Program-made: the position numbers and the translations under genes
Source of the DNA: Phalacrocorax aristotelis
Lineage: Eukaryota; Chordata; Aves; Suliformes; Phalacrocoracidae
Reading direction: 5' to 3'
Assembly: GCF_949628215.1 (NCBI RefSeq)
Contig: NC_134280.1
Coordinates: 1,064,501 to 1,128,500 of the forward strand
DNA: 64,000 bases
Notes under the pieces: model-generated
Told to the model about the DNA's origin: nothing
Databases searched by the model: none
What the model saw: the letters and a program-made list of their open reading frames with translations, nothing else
Shown: positions 51,901-64,000 of the stretch, one piece after another
Layout of the letters: the number at the start of each line of letters is the position of its first letter
Position numbering within the stretch: the first letter of the stretch is position 1

Positions 51901-54900
51901 GCAGGCAGTCTTTAGCTTCAGTAGGAACTTGCACCAGTGGGGAATATATTAAAATGGAAGTTTTGGTGGGTCTGTTTTTTTTTTTCTCTCTATGCAAAGG
52001 GATTAATAATTTATTAAATAATTGTAATTAATTTATTAACCCTCAAAATTAATGAATACAGCTTAAGCATACAAACTATAAATGCGGTTTTAAACATGCA
52101 AACACAAAGATTAAGCTGTAAAGGCCAGCTTTCTATTGCAGACCTTAAAATTTGAAATTTGGACAGGGGAGTTGACCGTCACTCTCGGAGTCTATAAACA
52201 GTTACAGGCACTTTCTCATTGCCCAGCTCTCCTCTGAGCACTTGCTCAAGTTCTTCCCAGCCCCACAGTCTGACCCCTCAGCAAAAAGGTGGACTTATGG
52301 AGGTGGAACTCTCTGTGGCCTGGATTCTCCTTCCTTCCTCCATCAACAGCAGATGGATTTATTTTTAACTACTCATTCCTATGGTAATCTCTCTCCTGGT
52401 TAATCCTGTTTGGAAATAGAAATGCGCTCGCTGAAGTTTCATATGCTTAGAAATAGCATCCCCCAAGAAAGATGTATGTAATGTGGAAGAATAGCCTTTA
52501 AAATATATAGCCATATATTAGGAAAGCAAAAAGATCGACTTCTCCGTAGCCTTGCGTCCTTTTGTCAAGATTTTATCAAGTCTCGATACAAGGTGTTCAG
52601 AAGCTCCTTGTAGCATTGTAGCTCCATAACCTGGCTTAACTCCCTGGCTCCGAGCACAGATTTGCCTACGGTTTACGAGCCCTCCCATGGCTGCGGTTCC
52701 GGGGCTGTTCTGGGGGAAACCATCACCCTGTGATCCCACTCGGAGGAGGGTTGAGTCCCCCGGGCTTGGCTGTGGCTCGGGCGGCCCCGGAGCCCCGCGG
52801 CTCCGTGCAGAGCTCTGCCAGCCCATGGCTGACTCTTCCAGTTCAACCAAATGTGTGAAAGCCCCTCTTGGAGCTCCAACCAGCCCTTGCCTACGAATGT
52901 TTAACAAACATTCGGGGGGAAAAATGCACGAGCATTACTTAATCACACTGGAGTTGTGGCTCGGCCTGTGGGTATCACCTGCTGTGTTTGAAGGCTGGGC
53001 GAATGGGTGGGTAGTTGTTATTCCTGGTTATCATTCAGAAGAATTTGACGATTTTTTTCCACTGACTAACTGCACTAGGGACATGAGTACTTTCGCTCTT
53101 TGACTATTCAGAGTAGATTATCTGCAGTGACTAGAAGTACTAAATATTAATCCGTGTAGAGCTTTATAATGCAAATTTGATTTTTAGTTTTACGTGGTGC
53201 TCTGCCACAGTCTAAAAAACCCCCCACAACCCAAAACACAGTAGGATCTACTCACCCCCTTGATATTTAAATAATTCGTAATGTCAGTAACACAGACCCT
53301 TTCTTGTTTTGTAGTAATTAGTTTCGAGATGAAGTCTAATGTAAGCTAACTCTGCTACAACGCAGGTTGCCTCTGCAGCTCTTCCGACAGCACGCAGGTA
53401 ATGCTCAGGTTTGCTGGTGAATATTGAATCAGTGTTCCCAGAACCTGCGGTGTTTTATTCTCCAGTAACACTGCTCCGAAGCACAACCAGGACCGTTCCC
53501 AAATCTGCAAACCGGGCTTGCTTTGTGGCAGAGCACCTCAAAAAACCACCCCTTCCTCGTGGCCAGAACACATTTAATACTTCTGCTCCATAAAAGATCA
53601 TTTCTTTCTAGGGAGAATTAAAGCAAATGCAATGAGAACGGTCCATATGTATAAACCATGTACGGTTATTCTTACAATTACAAGTAAGACAGTGATAATT
53701 ACCATGGCAATTTGTTTCTTTATGGATGAGATTTCTTCAAATAGATGCAGAAATATCTCTTCTCTGTCTCTGTATCCTTATGTTTAGCTTTTCTCTGAGA
53801 TAAAGGTTTCAGAGCAAACATTTTAAGGAAATTGATGGTGCTTACAGGAAAGCCTCGTTTTTAAAAATGTTATAACATTTTTCACTAGTCATATAAATAT
53901 CTAAATAAAAAATTGTCCTCAAGAGTTCCCATTTCACATTTAATATCCAAGGGGGATCTTGGTAACTAACCAAACTAGGGAAAAATGTACAAGTGCGTCA
54001 TCATCCATATTGCTGGTTTGAATGAACATGGGTTGCCAGCAGCTGAAAGCTAACAGGGTCATTCTGTGGCCCTGCTGATCTGCTGAGCCTGGCTCAAGCC
54101 CTGTCCTGCGGAGCGAGGCGCTGCCTTGGGCACCTGCTGATTCAGCAGCGCCAGCTGCTCTTCATCGGCTTCCCTCGCTTTACCTGCTCACCCACCCCTG
54201 CCTTTTGCACTGGCTCTGGAAGATGCGATCGGTGCCAAAAGGCGACTCGGTTTTGCCCACACAGAAGTCAGTAGGATGTAGAAGTGGATAGTTACCAGAA
54301 GAATTGATTCATCAAGTAAATTATTCAGTAAAGATGGCAAAATTAATTGAATAACATGTTTTAACAAATGGAATCTGACTGGCTTTATAGTGCGTGTTCG
54401 TGAGACTAGCAGTGGCTCTGCCTTTCGATTTAGGTTCGCCTGCTCAGTTGCTTGGCAATGTAAATTTGGATTTCTGCATCCGCTTCTGGAATTTTACTCT
54501 TTGCTCTTAACTTCACAGATATCAGCACTACGTCGTTCAGCTAACAGCAATCCTAAAATTGAGATTGGTTAGCAACAGGCAAGCTTGACTTAGGTTAGGA
54601 TTAAAACATTTTTTTTTGGGAAGAATCATTTACATGGTTTTATATTGAGGGATTTAATAGAATCTATCTATTATGACAGAAATTCAGAGCCACGTCTTTT
54701 TGCATAAACCTGGAAACGTGCCTCTTGAAATACCTTGATAATACAAGCTTGAAGTCTGTTCCTTTTGTTCCCCTAGCCGAGAAAGGAGTCCTTTTCCCAA
54801 GCCTAATAAATACAGATTTTCTTAAAAGTTGGATGTACTTATTGAACATCCCCAGTAACGTTTAGGCAAGTGCTGGGGGTTTTCCAAGTGCAGTGTCAGA

Positions 54901-55724
54901 AGCGTTGCTGTTGTCTGCCTTTAGGTCTCCCGTCACAGGAGCTTACCTGAAGCACATGAGCAATACAGGCAGTGAAAAGAAACAGGCTGCTTCTCTCAGC
55001 ACTTCCGATGCTCCGAGTTCGGAGCCGCCCTTTTCCTACGGGCAGTTTTGGGCACCTGAAGGTAGATACTGAAGGTTAAGTTGCGTGAATTACACAAGTG
55101 CTGTGTGGGGATATTTACTTGATTTTAGTGGCCCTTGGTCGTGGGTCCACGGGCTGCAGCTCCGGGCGTGTAACCTCCTGCAGGTCACGCTGTGCTCTTC
55201 GTCCCCGCCAGCCTCGCTCTTGGCTCTGTACGGGCTGGTGGCTCGAACTGCAGCAAAGCCTCGTAGAGCACCCGTTCCTCAGAAGTCACGAAGAGGAGAG
55301 CTACTGGGTTCCTGATGGCCCTTTTCATCGCGGTATTTATAACTGGTAGGAATTGCTTTCTCCAGGCCTGTTACATATTTAAAAAGTGATTTTTCTCTTT
55401 GTCATTAGAATCCGGTTCTGATTTCTTGATAGTAAAGATTTTCGGTATCGCCAGAAAGACAAATCTGTTAGGTCAACTTTGATTACATTGGGGAGACATG
55501 TTCCAGTACATAATTCAGTGGGGTCTGTACTATTCTTACAGCAAAGTATAAAGCTACCTCAAATGTCAGAGTTTGATAGATTCAAAATGCGTCCCCTCCG
55601 AACTCCATTAGGCCGTCTAATCTTCAAAGCTCTTCTTGTTCCTCCCACCCGTGCCTTCTGGAGCTTTATTCCAGACGAGCTTCGCCCAGGAAACACCCTG
55701 GAGAATTTAATCTTGCTTCCATGA
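45916..55724. other. Downstream gene desert, part 2
   Basis: No gene is recognised. Visible items are a (GT)n run at about 46152-46167, a 40-base tandem duplication (47591-47670), poly-T near 49831-49853, a CpG-richer patch with a full CRE (about 51280-51560), an AT-rich ATTA-rich patch (about 52005-52065) and a MARE-like TGCTGATTCAGCA (54135-54147). Short open frames are isolated and unfamiliar. Confidence 0.5.
47591..47670. repeat. 40-bp tandem duplication
   Basis: Two adjacent 40-base units begin GTTGACT and share CTGTAATTAAAAGA and GGATAGG-type ends, differing at a few positions. Each carries a TAATTA homeodomain core. Confidence 0.85.
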
Positions 55725-55868
55725 CCATCACCATCCCTGGGGGTGTTTAAAAGACATGTAGCCGTGGCACTTGGGGCCATGGTTTAGGAGGCCTGGGGGT
55801 GTTGGGTTGACGGTTGGACTTGATGATCCTAGAGGTCCTTTCCCACCTTAATGATTCTGTGATTCTAT
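55725..55868 (+). mobile_element. CR1 LINE 3' end
   Basis: ATCACCATCCCTGGGGGTGT leads into GGTTGGACTTGATGATCCTA, GAGGTCCTTTCCCACCTTAA and a clean TGATTCTGTGATTCTATG terminus. It matches avian CR1 and the copy at 11445. The sequence from about 55590 may be more of the same element. Confidence 0.9.
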
Positions 55869-58800
55869 GGCCTGGCTGGGATGAACACCATGTTCTGCAT
55901 AAAGGAGGAAACTTAGAGCAAATATTTAAGTGGCCTCTTTCTTTCATTTAAACATAATCAGATGTTTCAAGGGTATAATGCAAAGCACAACGATGCAGAG
56001 AGGTGCGTGCAGAGGAACGCAATGCAAGAGCGAACGTGACTAATAAGGTAGGTGCTGACTGAAGTGGTGTCTGCATAAACGTGTGTTCTGGCAGGAGGTG
56101 CTTGGCAAAACAGCAAATGGAACTGTAGGAACGCTGGGAATGATTACAAAATTGTAAGATATTTCTACGGGGACATCAGTGGTCCGGACAGTAAGAGAAG
56201 CAGAAAACATGCACAAAAAAGAGCATTTTGAAAAATTTAAATTTAAAAATTTAGTCTTTGATCCCTTCGCTCTGGTTCTGATTTAATAGGAGACTGATAA
56301 AAGATAAGTCAAACTTTGACTGCGGTGTGATTTTTTTTTTTCTCTGTTTATTCCATATAGAATTTAAATTGGCCTTTTAAAAGTTTTTTTAGATACAATG
56401 GAAGAGTTTTGTGTAGTTTGTCACGGCTATGTTTTGGTTTTGCTAGCCTGAGGCATAGATGCTATTGAAAACCATACCCGCAATACTGCAGATAGAGCAC
56501 TCCTGAATTACTGAAGCTCTGACTGGTTGAACTTTTGAGAATAGTACCGTTTTGTCAGCGGCTAAATCTGTTCTCCGTGAGAGCTGCCTACTTTTCGTGT
56601 TGTATAATTACTGAGTTCAAACTGGAACTCAGAAGCGGAAAGCTAAAGAGCAGCTTGATGCCCTGTTCTGATCCAGACAACTTGTATTTTAGCACAGTCG
56701 TGTCCCAGGTGTGTTCTATGACAATTTTTCATGCAGTTACGTAAGAGATTACTTCCCCATTGATACGTGCATTTCTTTTCTGTTGGGCATTGTCTAATTC
56801 TGCACATAAAGCCAAACGACATCCACTGGGACTGAGACCGCAGAGTCTTTGTTGTTACTATAACTACGTCTTAGTAAAGGTTAGCAAGTGACCGTCTTCT
56901 GCGAGAGCGTCCATGGCACCGTGTGATCCCATATGGGCTATATGGGATAACAGATCAAGGCGCTATAAGAGCGTGTTAGAGAATAAATGCCCCTTGCAGT
57001 GTAAGCATATATCTTGATTTTTTGGGGTGTCTTTTCCTGGTGGAAGTGTGTTGTAAAATAGTAGCAGTCTAGTGTATTAACGATAGCTCCGCTGCTTTCT
57101 TAAGCTGGGGTCTAGATCATTGCAACAATTGCGCAGCATATAGCGTTTTAAACATTGGCAGGATTAAGAGATGCAGTGCTTTACTTAGTTTGGTAATCTT
57201 TTTATTGTTTAGTATAATCTTAGAACTATATGTTCGCATGTATTAACTATGTTACGTGAAGTATGAACTACCTGTGTTTCAGGATAAACCTAGATGACAG
57301 AAAAAAGAGAATTTCTCTCCTTCATCTGGGAAAAAGGAAGCAATTGTGGCAGAATCCTACGCTGGAGAGATCTGAAAAGAGGAGTTTGGTTTAGCTACCC
57401 TGCTTTGGAGACCTGTCCAAACGATAGGAGCAGCAGAAGTCTCAGGCTTGTCTCCTTTCCCAAACGGCACACACGCACAGCAAGGAAAAGGCTGGGAAGC
57501 ACCAGGGCTATCACCATTTCTATGGAAGTGGGTTCAACAAGGCTGTGGAGCGGGACCGAAGCCGTACCGCGCCGTGCCTGGCACCGCTTGGAGAAGCCCA
57601 AGGTTCGTCCCCCGCTGTACCAGGTACTAACTGCTCCTAGGAAGCCTCCTTTCAAGCCTTCCCCTGCCATGGCAGGCAAACTGATTTTGCAGAAGCTTCT
57701 TGAATTAACACAGCAGAACGCTAATGTGAATAAATTCGTGACAGCCACAGAGAGTGTAGCAAAACCTTTTCTCTCCGTGAATTTCATATCTCTGAGTCTC
57801 CTGTATTTTTGACAAGAAACCCAAAATTTGGTCAGTGAGAGCTCCTTGCTGTGTCTGGGCGGCATCTGTTGAGATTTGCACGAGCAGTGTGTCGAAAATT
57901 GCCCTTTGTCTCTGCAAGTTTTATCCTCCTGATATTTTACTAGATGCGTTTTCTTTTATGGAATAAACTTGTGACAGCGCACACTTGGGGACGTGGTGGA
58001 CTTTTTTGGTTTGAACTACAGGTGAATCTCCCTTTATAGTTCTAAGTTGCTTTATGCCTGAATATACGAACCATAAAGGGATGTGGTAACTCTTATATGT
58101 AAGATCAGTGGTTGTTCTTTGAAGTTAATACTAGCTTCTGCTATGAAAGTGCTTAGTACTTGGTCCCCGCTTAGAAAGCGGTCCTTGTCGGTTCTGACAG
58201 GGCTCTGGTGTATCAGATGCCACCTCCATTTTCCAATGGGTTGAATATCAGCAAGGCTTGATAAATACTGGGGTGTTTTAGTTAATGGTGGCTGCTGCAA
58301 GGTGTTGTTAAATAAGAAACATATTTTCATGTATATGGAGGGTTCAGAACTCACTTGTGCTCTACAAATGTTAATAATGACTTTTTCAAGCTTTCTGGTG
58401 GTCATTTGTGAGAGGGGTTCTTTATAAAAGCGGCTTTCTGTCTCATAACTTCTCTGATTTAAAAGATACAGAAGTATTAGTTTCAGTATTGGCTTCAGGA
58501 TTTCCAAAACAACAGTGTGCTGATAGAGAACAGCCTCCTTTTGCTCTCTTTGGTTGTCAGCTTCTTGAGAGAAATCTGCCCCTTGCTACCTGTTTTACCT
58601 CGTTCTAACATTCTTTCCCCATCCCATGACCTCCCCCCGCAACCAAAAAGGAAATAAAGGGAAGAAACAGTGGCATGACGTAAGCGTTGGAAAGACTTTT
58701 CCCCCAGCTGTGAAATTTGTCATAATACAAAGAGGTCGTGCGAAGGTGCCTGGCTATGTAAACTCCATGCTGAAGGCTTCAGGTGGACCAGAGAACCTTG

Positions 58801-61800
58801 TTTGTGCTCTGTGCCCAGGAGTGAATTTCATCCTAGATGTTATTAAAGGCTCCTGTGCTTAACCGTGGCGTGGCTAACAGCAAATGATCGCTTAAATCTC
58901 CAAAGTAATAAAGACAGATAAATTAAAGTAATGTGAAAATCTGTGCTTCTGCAAAAATCCCCCACCCTAGTATTTGGATTGCATCTGACCCGCAAATACT
59001 TGGAGAACCATCTTTCAAAACTGAACTGAAACTTCGCATGAATGTAACCGTTCCAGGGAATTCAGGTAGCGAATCATGGTGCTTGAATAAAACCACACGA
59101 AAATATCACAAACAGTAAAGACATGTGACACTTGTTCTGTCTGAAATAGCTTCAGTTTCTGAGCTGGAAGTTGGAAATGCTTGTTATCACCCTTTTCAGG
59201 AGTTATGTACCACTAGGGTACACGACTGAGAGGCATCCACTTCTAAGCAGGGTATAAAAGGTTGATAAATCACAAAAAAAGACATACTTTTATGTGGAAA
59301 AAATGCATTCAGCATTTTTTCCTGAGTAAAGTATGCAGAAAACCTGCTTAAATGGGGCATATAATTTTTAATGAATCAGACCCTTTCTCCTAGGAAATGA
59401 AGCAAGTATGATAAATATGATGGAAACTGGTGAATATCTAGGGTCTAGTAATCATACCATATTTGAAATCCACCTGAGGGTTTATATGAAAGGTAGTAAC
59501 TCAAAAGGATTAGTCCGTAGACCAGCAGACTTTGAGGAATGTGGGATAAATTGAAGAAATTTGATTGTAATCAATTAACCCCCCCCAAAAAAAGCACTAC
59601 TGAAAGTAGCGAGGTACTGGAAGAACAATTAGAAAGACTTGAGGCACATTAATTTCAGTAAACCAAGAGGCCGGTTGCTTAAGAATTTATTTTTAAGGAA
59701 TCCAGGCGTTACTTTCTTGGGAATCCCTGCCCTATAGTAAAACTTCCCGTATCTGATTTCCTTTACCTGACCACAATCTTTGTGTTCGCTGAATACCAGC
59801 AACTCAAGTTTTAAAAATCCTCATAAGAGGAAATTCTGCCGTTTCAGACGTCGAGCCCACCCTCTGCGGGGAGTCGCCGGTTCTGCGGGCGTCCGTCCTC
59901 GACCAGAGACACCGGGCAGAGCTGCGGACGTCGCGCCGGCCGTGCTGGAAGAGGAAAGCCAGGCGGTCAAAAGAGATGGCTGCAAAAATGTAAAAGGTGT
60001 AGCTGTGGGAAGGAAGAGCGAGTCCATTGTTTTTGCTGCAGCACTGGTAAAACTGTAAGAAAACCCCCCCCCTTTTTTTTGTCCAGACAGTAAATACGTC
60101 TGCAGCCCGGCAGTTAGATCTCGGGGCGATACGACGACAGAGTACATCAGGCCTTGCGGATGGCATCGCACACATGACCAGGCAGTGGAGAGCTAATACG
60201 GAAAGTGGGCCAAGAAGGTTGTGATTCTGGTATTGCTGACATCAGAAAATGACACTGGAAGACGTACTGCCCTTCATTTTATGAACTTGTGTGGGAAATG
60301 AAGTGGAAGAGAAGGCAGCTCTTGGAGGCAGGTCTACGATTAATGAGGAGGAAATACAGAGACAGGCTGAGAGCTCCCGAACTCGGGGGGTTGGTGTTGA
60401 TTTCCCCACATTTGTAGAACACGCTGGCCAGGAGATGTGCATGTGACTGGAAATACGTAAATGTTTATGCAAATATGTAAATATTTAGCTTATCTTGAGC
60501 TGCACAAGCAACTGCAAACCGAACAGTACATTTTCTGCGATTCCAATAATCAAATGCACCAAAACTAAGCCACTGCATGCCTGTTGCTGCCCGTTGAGTA
60601 CAGAGGAGATGCTTTTCTTAATTCCGGTCCTGGTCACGCACGTAGAGTGTTCTCGGGAGCAATATATAGAAAAGTTCTGTTTCCTTGAGAGGACTTCTGA
60701 CAGGTGTTGGAACTTTACAGGGATGTTAATATATAGAAACATTTTTATCTAACTCGCTTATGTTCCTTCCTTTTTGGTGTACAACAGAATTGTAGGATTG
60801 TTTTGTTAAAGTGTTTTGTCTTTAGCGATGGCGTCTGATGCGTGATAGGTGGGGCAGCTTAAAGTATCAGCAGGCGAAGAAATTTGGATCTTTGCAATTT
60901 CCAAAGGTTAAATCTGTGCATGTATTTCTGCATTTGTGGAAATGCCCAGGAAGTTGTTGACACTGTGTTCCTTGTACAGAGCTCATGTCTCAGACTGGAT
61001 ATACATTTTTTTTGCAAAATATGCTGATTGGCAAAGATTAAGTCAAAGCAACGTACAGCGTTTGCATGCCTCATATGGTGATAAAGAGGCCAATAAAATA
61101 ATTCATTACTTTTAATAATACACTATAAACAGCAACTACAAAGAATACAGGATTTCTGGCAGAACAAAATACTCAGTTTACAGAGACCAGAAAGGAAATT
61201 AAATAATGGCCATCAGTATTGATTAATCGGGGTTGCATTTTTGTTTAATCAGGCCGACAACTAGCCATAGACATTAGCAGTGTTTGTCTGGGATGCTGGA
61301 ATCCCCATAACTTTTTAAGGAGCCAGGGAGAAAACACACAACTAACCAAACCCCCACTGAAAAATCAACCCGGTGGCAATCCAACACTATAATTCCTTAT
61401 TTGTTTTAGAATACACTAAAGTTCAAAAGGTAATTAAAAAACTTTGCACCTGGGAGGCTAAACCACAAGCGCGAAGGATGTACGTAAAAGTTCTAGTAGC
61501 TGGAGGGTTGTGCTTTCAGTCTTATGCTCTCCCCACTTCTTTGATTCGTGGGGCTGGCAGGCATCAACGTGGGCCGGGGAACTGTATCTCAAAGTAGATT
61601 AGCATTGTGGCAGTGTTAGGACTCTCTCTGAGTCTACTCATCTTAATATGGGCATACCATCGGCTCAGTCCATGGCAATTAAAGGAAATCTGCTTTTTGT
61701 TGGTCCTGCCTTTATTTTGTAAAGGAGCAACAAAAGCCAAGTGAAAGACGCTTCCTTCAGAGTTGCTGCTCTTCAGTGGGAAAGTGGGAAACCTTTAACT

Positions 61801-64000
61801 GAAAGTTAGAGGGGAAAATACGCTCACAAGGTTTCTTCAAATTCGTAGCAAGGCGATGGCTGTGTAGGGCATTGTCTGCCTTGCCTTCCCATGTCTAACA
61901 CCGGGACTCAGAACGCGCCACAGCTGACCCCAATGGGGTGGGGGTGGGCTTTATTGCTCGTTATGCCATAATTGACAGGACTACAGTGCTTAAAGGATTT
62001 GCGATAAGAGGATATTCTTTCTGGGTGAATTAAACCAGTTACTTGAGAAGAAAGGTAGCAAAAGAAATTCAATGGAAACCTTAAGGGTGTTTAGCGTATT
62101 ACTTGTAAAGGCTGAAGGTTTTGAGATTCCCAATGCAGATATCAAGCTTGAGGGCTGAGGAAGCTGGGGACCTTTCTTATCGCCATCTCTTCAGCATGTT
62201 GGGAAAACTGTATAATGCTTTAGGTTTTGAGGGCATTCTAACTGCCGTGTAGAAGCTCTCTCGATGACTAAACCTGTCATTATCATTAGAATTGTCAAGT
62301 TAGGAGGATTTGACAGATGGGTTTGGAAAGACCCTACCGCCAGATGTTCACGTGGGATGGATCTGCCTTTCTCTAAAACAGGGCTACCTGAATTTAACCA
62401 GTGGTTCTTGGGTTGGGTTGCCAGTTCTTTCCTAACAGATGACTTGCAGCTTCCGGAACTAGGGCGTGGACTGTGGATCGGCTGTAAGGTTTTGCCCTTG
62501 TACAGATGTCCTGTTAAGCTGCTTCCACGTGAAATCAAATCCAAAGCGCTACGCTACTTTGAAACGTCCCGTTGCTACTTTCTGCAAGGTCTGAAGTGGG
62601 AAAAATATTGGCAAATGCAACTGTTCAGAAACATTGCGCAAAGTACGTCTATTACGATATTTTCAGTTTCTTGACAGGGTCTGAGGAACGGCCCTCACGT
62701 TTAAGTATATAACGGGCAAGAGTTAATTGATATAATTCCTGGTGTCTGTTTAGTCAAACTTTCCAACCGGGAATTGTGCCTCCTGAAGCCATGACCTGGA
62801 ATGACTTACGGCTGCTCTCTGATGCATATGGAAATAAATGAACGAGGACTTTTTCTGGGCCACAAAAAAATACCGTGCTAACAATTTATAAATAATTTTT
62901 TTTTCTTCCTTTCATTAACTAAAGCACCTGAGGTCACTGGTTCCGTTTATGCAACTCCAACAGAGAAAACTGCCTGTAATAATTTAGGAGTCCAAAGGTA
63001 CCCATGACAAAGTAGGAACTGGAAATAGGATGGACCAGAAGAATTAGTATCTAGTATGTATTATGTAATTTTTTTACACCCAGATGCTGGGATCAACTCG
63101 ACTACTCGAAAAAACAAACGTCCTGTGAATACTTAGGATAGAAAATGCATCTGCTAATGTATCTGCAGAACAGGCAGTGACCCTCTGTTCTCTGTGCTGC
63201 CTGCAGCATAAGTCCTTGTGATTTATTGCTGCCTCCTCTGGTGATTTGGATGCAGGGGATCACTGTTGATCATGGTAATTCCAAAATAAAAATAACTTGC
63301 ATCTCAAAAGAATATTTTATATCTCATTTGTCATTCGCCCATGCAAATTATAACCATTTGACAGTTCTCCTTTGGTATGTGTATTGCATCGAAAGCATGT
63401 GAGATGCATTCATACACTATTTATTGTAATTGACTGCTTTTCATTGGCAGGATGATTGCATTTTCTCTACTTACTTATAAGGAGTATTTTCTATAATATT
63501 GGCCTCACACATTAATCATTTGCCACTTACAATTTTATCTTAGCATATATTTATTGCGTTTCTCTTTGACATTTTTAAAAATCCGGCACTCTACAGAAAC
63601 TTTTTGGATTTTATAGCTTCTCACTTTATGATTATTTCTTTTTCTAAGATTAAATACTTTAATGGGAGTTTTAAAATGGTACAATACTTTTAGCTGTCTT
63701 GCTGAGATTCTGGTGTCTTTGGGGGCAGGACAGCAGGGAAAGGAGAATGTGTAATTTTGAGTTGTAACTCATCTCCCATGGTTCTTCAATAAAGGGATTC
63801 ACTGTGAAACAGTTATCAAAGAACTAAGATAGTGTTGAAAAGGTGTTCAGGAGCCCTGCCCATATCTGAATCAGATGTGGCTCAAGGGTTAGGGCATTTC
63901 TGTGAGATTTAGGGCGTATGTTTGCGACAGATCTTTGAATTATGCTCATCTCTCTTTCTCACAGTCTGCATCTATTTCAAACTTTTTACTTTAAAATCCT
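55869..64000. other. Downstream gene desert, part 3
   Basis: AT-leaning DNA with no recognised gene. A 172-codon frame at 57294-57812 and a 78-codon frame at 58626-58862 are the most gene-like, but neither resembles a known protein. An inverted repeat ATCCCATAT/ATATGGGAT lies at 56926-56948. The last ~700 bases (63250-63720) are strongly AT-rich and could be conserved regulatory DNA. Confidence 0.5.

Noticed and set aside
56926-56948. Inverted repeat ATCCCATAT/ATATGGGAT as a structured RNA
   Set aside because: Nine-base arms with a five-base loop and no wider pairing or promoter are expected by chance at this scale.
57294-57812. A 172-codon plus-strand frame with an antisense frame of 156 codons
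   Set aside because: Both strands are open over the same interval and neither peptide is familiar. It is probably chance.

Overview
This is vertebrate nuclear DNA, almost certainly from a bird. It has spliced genes with GT-AG introns, several CR1 LINE 3' ends closing on the typical avian ATTCTRTGA-type repeats, CpG islands, minisatellites and two nuclear tRNA genes. A solo LTR of a family I associate with non-galliform birds hints at a neoavian species; that last step is inference. No bacterial, CRISPR or phage system is present.

The only protein-coding gene I can assign with certainty is NR4A2 (NURR1), on the + strand at about 30.0-35.9 kb. All six coding exons were joined by hand: 31124-31987, 32497-32626, 32727-32890, 33320-33522, 34035-34213 and 34323-34579. 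They total 1797 nt, or 598 codons plus stop, the same length as mammalian NR4A2. Two non-coding 5' exons (about 30012-30209 and 30814-30936) and a 3' UTR with an AATAAA at 35837 complete the gene. The promoter (29.27-30.01 kb) carries a full CRE, a perfect inverted repeat of CRE-like half sites, duplicated TGACGCG motifs, two perfect octamers and a CCAAT box. This fits an immediate-early gene driven by cAMP/CREB.

Layout: 1-600 is a CpG island with a minus-strand TATA/MEF2-like element and a minus-strand splice donor. From known synteny it may be the 5' end of GPD2, lying head-to-head with NR4A2. 0.6-9.7 kb is intergenic DNA with CR1 remnants. 9.7-10.4 kb holds an 85-bp GC-rich tandem repeat that ends 25 bp before a tRNA-Gly(GCC) gene, which converges on a tRNA-Ala(CGC) gene. 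10.4-11.2 kb is GC-rich. 11.5-23.5 kb is unannotated intergenic DNA. 23.55-24.74 kb is a 21-22-bp minisatellite that runs into a CpG island (24.74-25.26 kb). 26.17-26.69 kb is a minus-strand solo LTR. 27.78-28.17 kb is an AT-rich cluster of homeodomain-type motifs. NR4A2 follows, then a second CpG-rich block just past its 3' end (35.96-37.66 kb). The remaining 26 kb is a gene desert with one clear CR1 end and scattered possible regulatory motifs.

No undescribed multi-gene system is visible. The points most worth checking are the NR4A2 upstream ORF that stops four bases before the main start codon, the promoter inverted repeat, the tandem acceptor at coding exon 4, the tRNA-adjacent minisatellite and the candidate enhancers flanking NR4A2.
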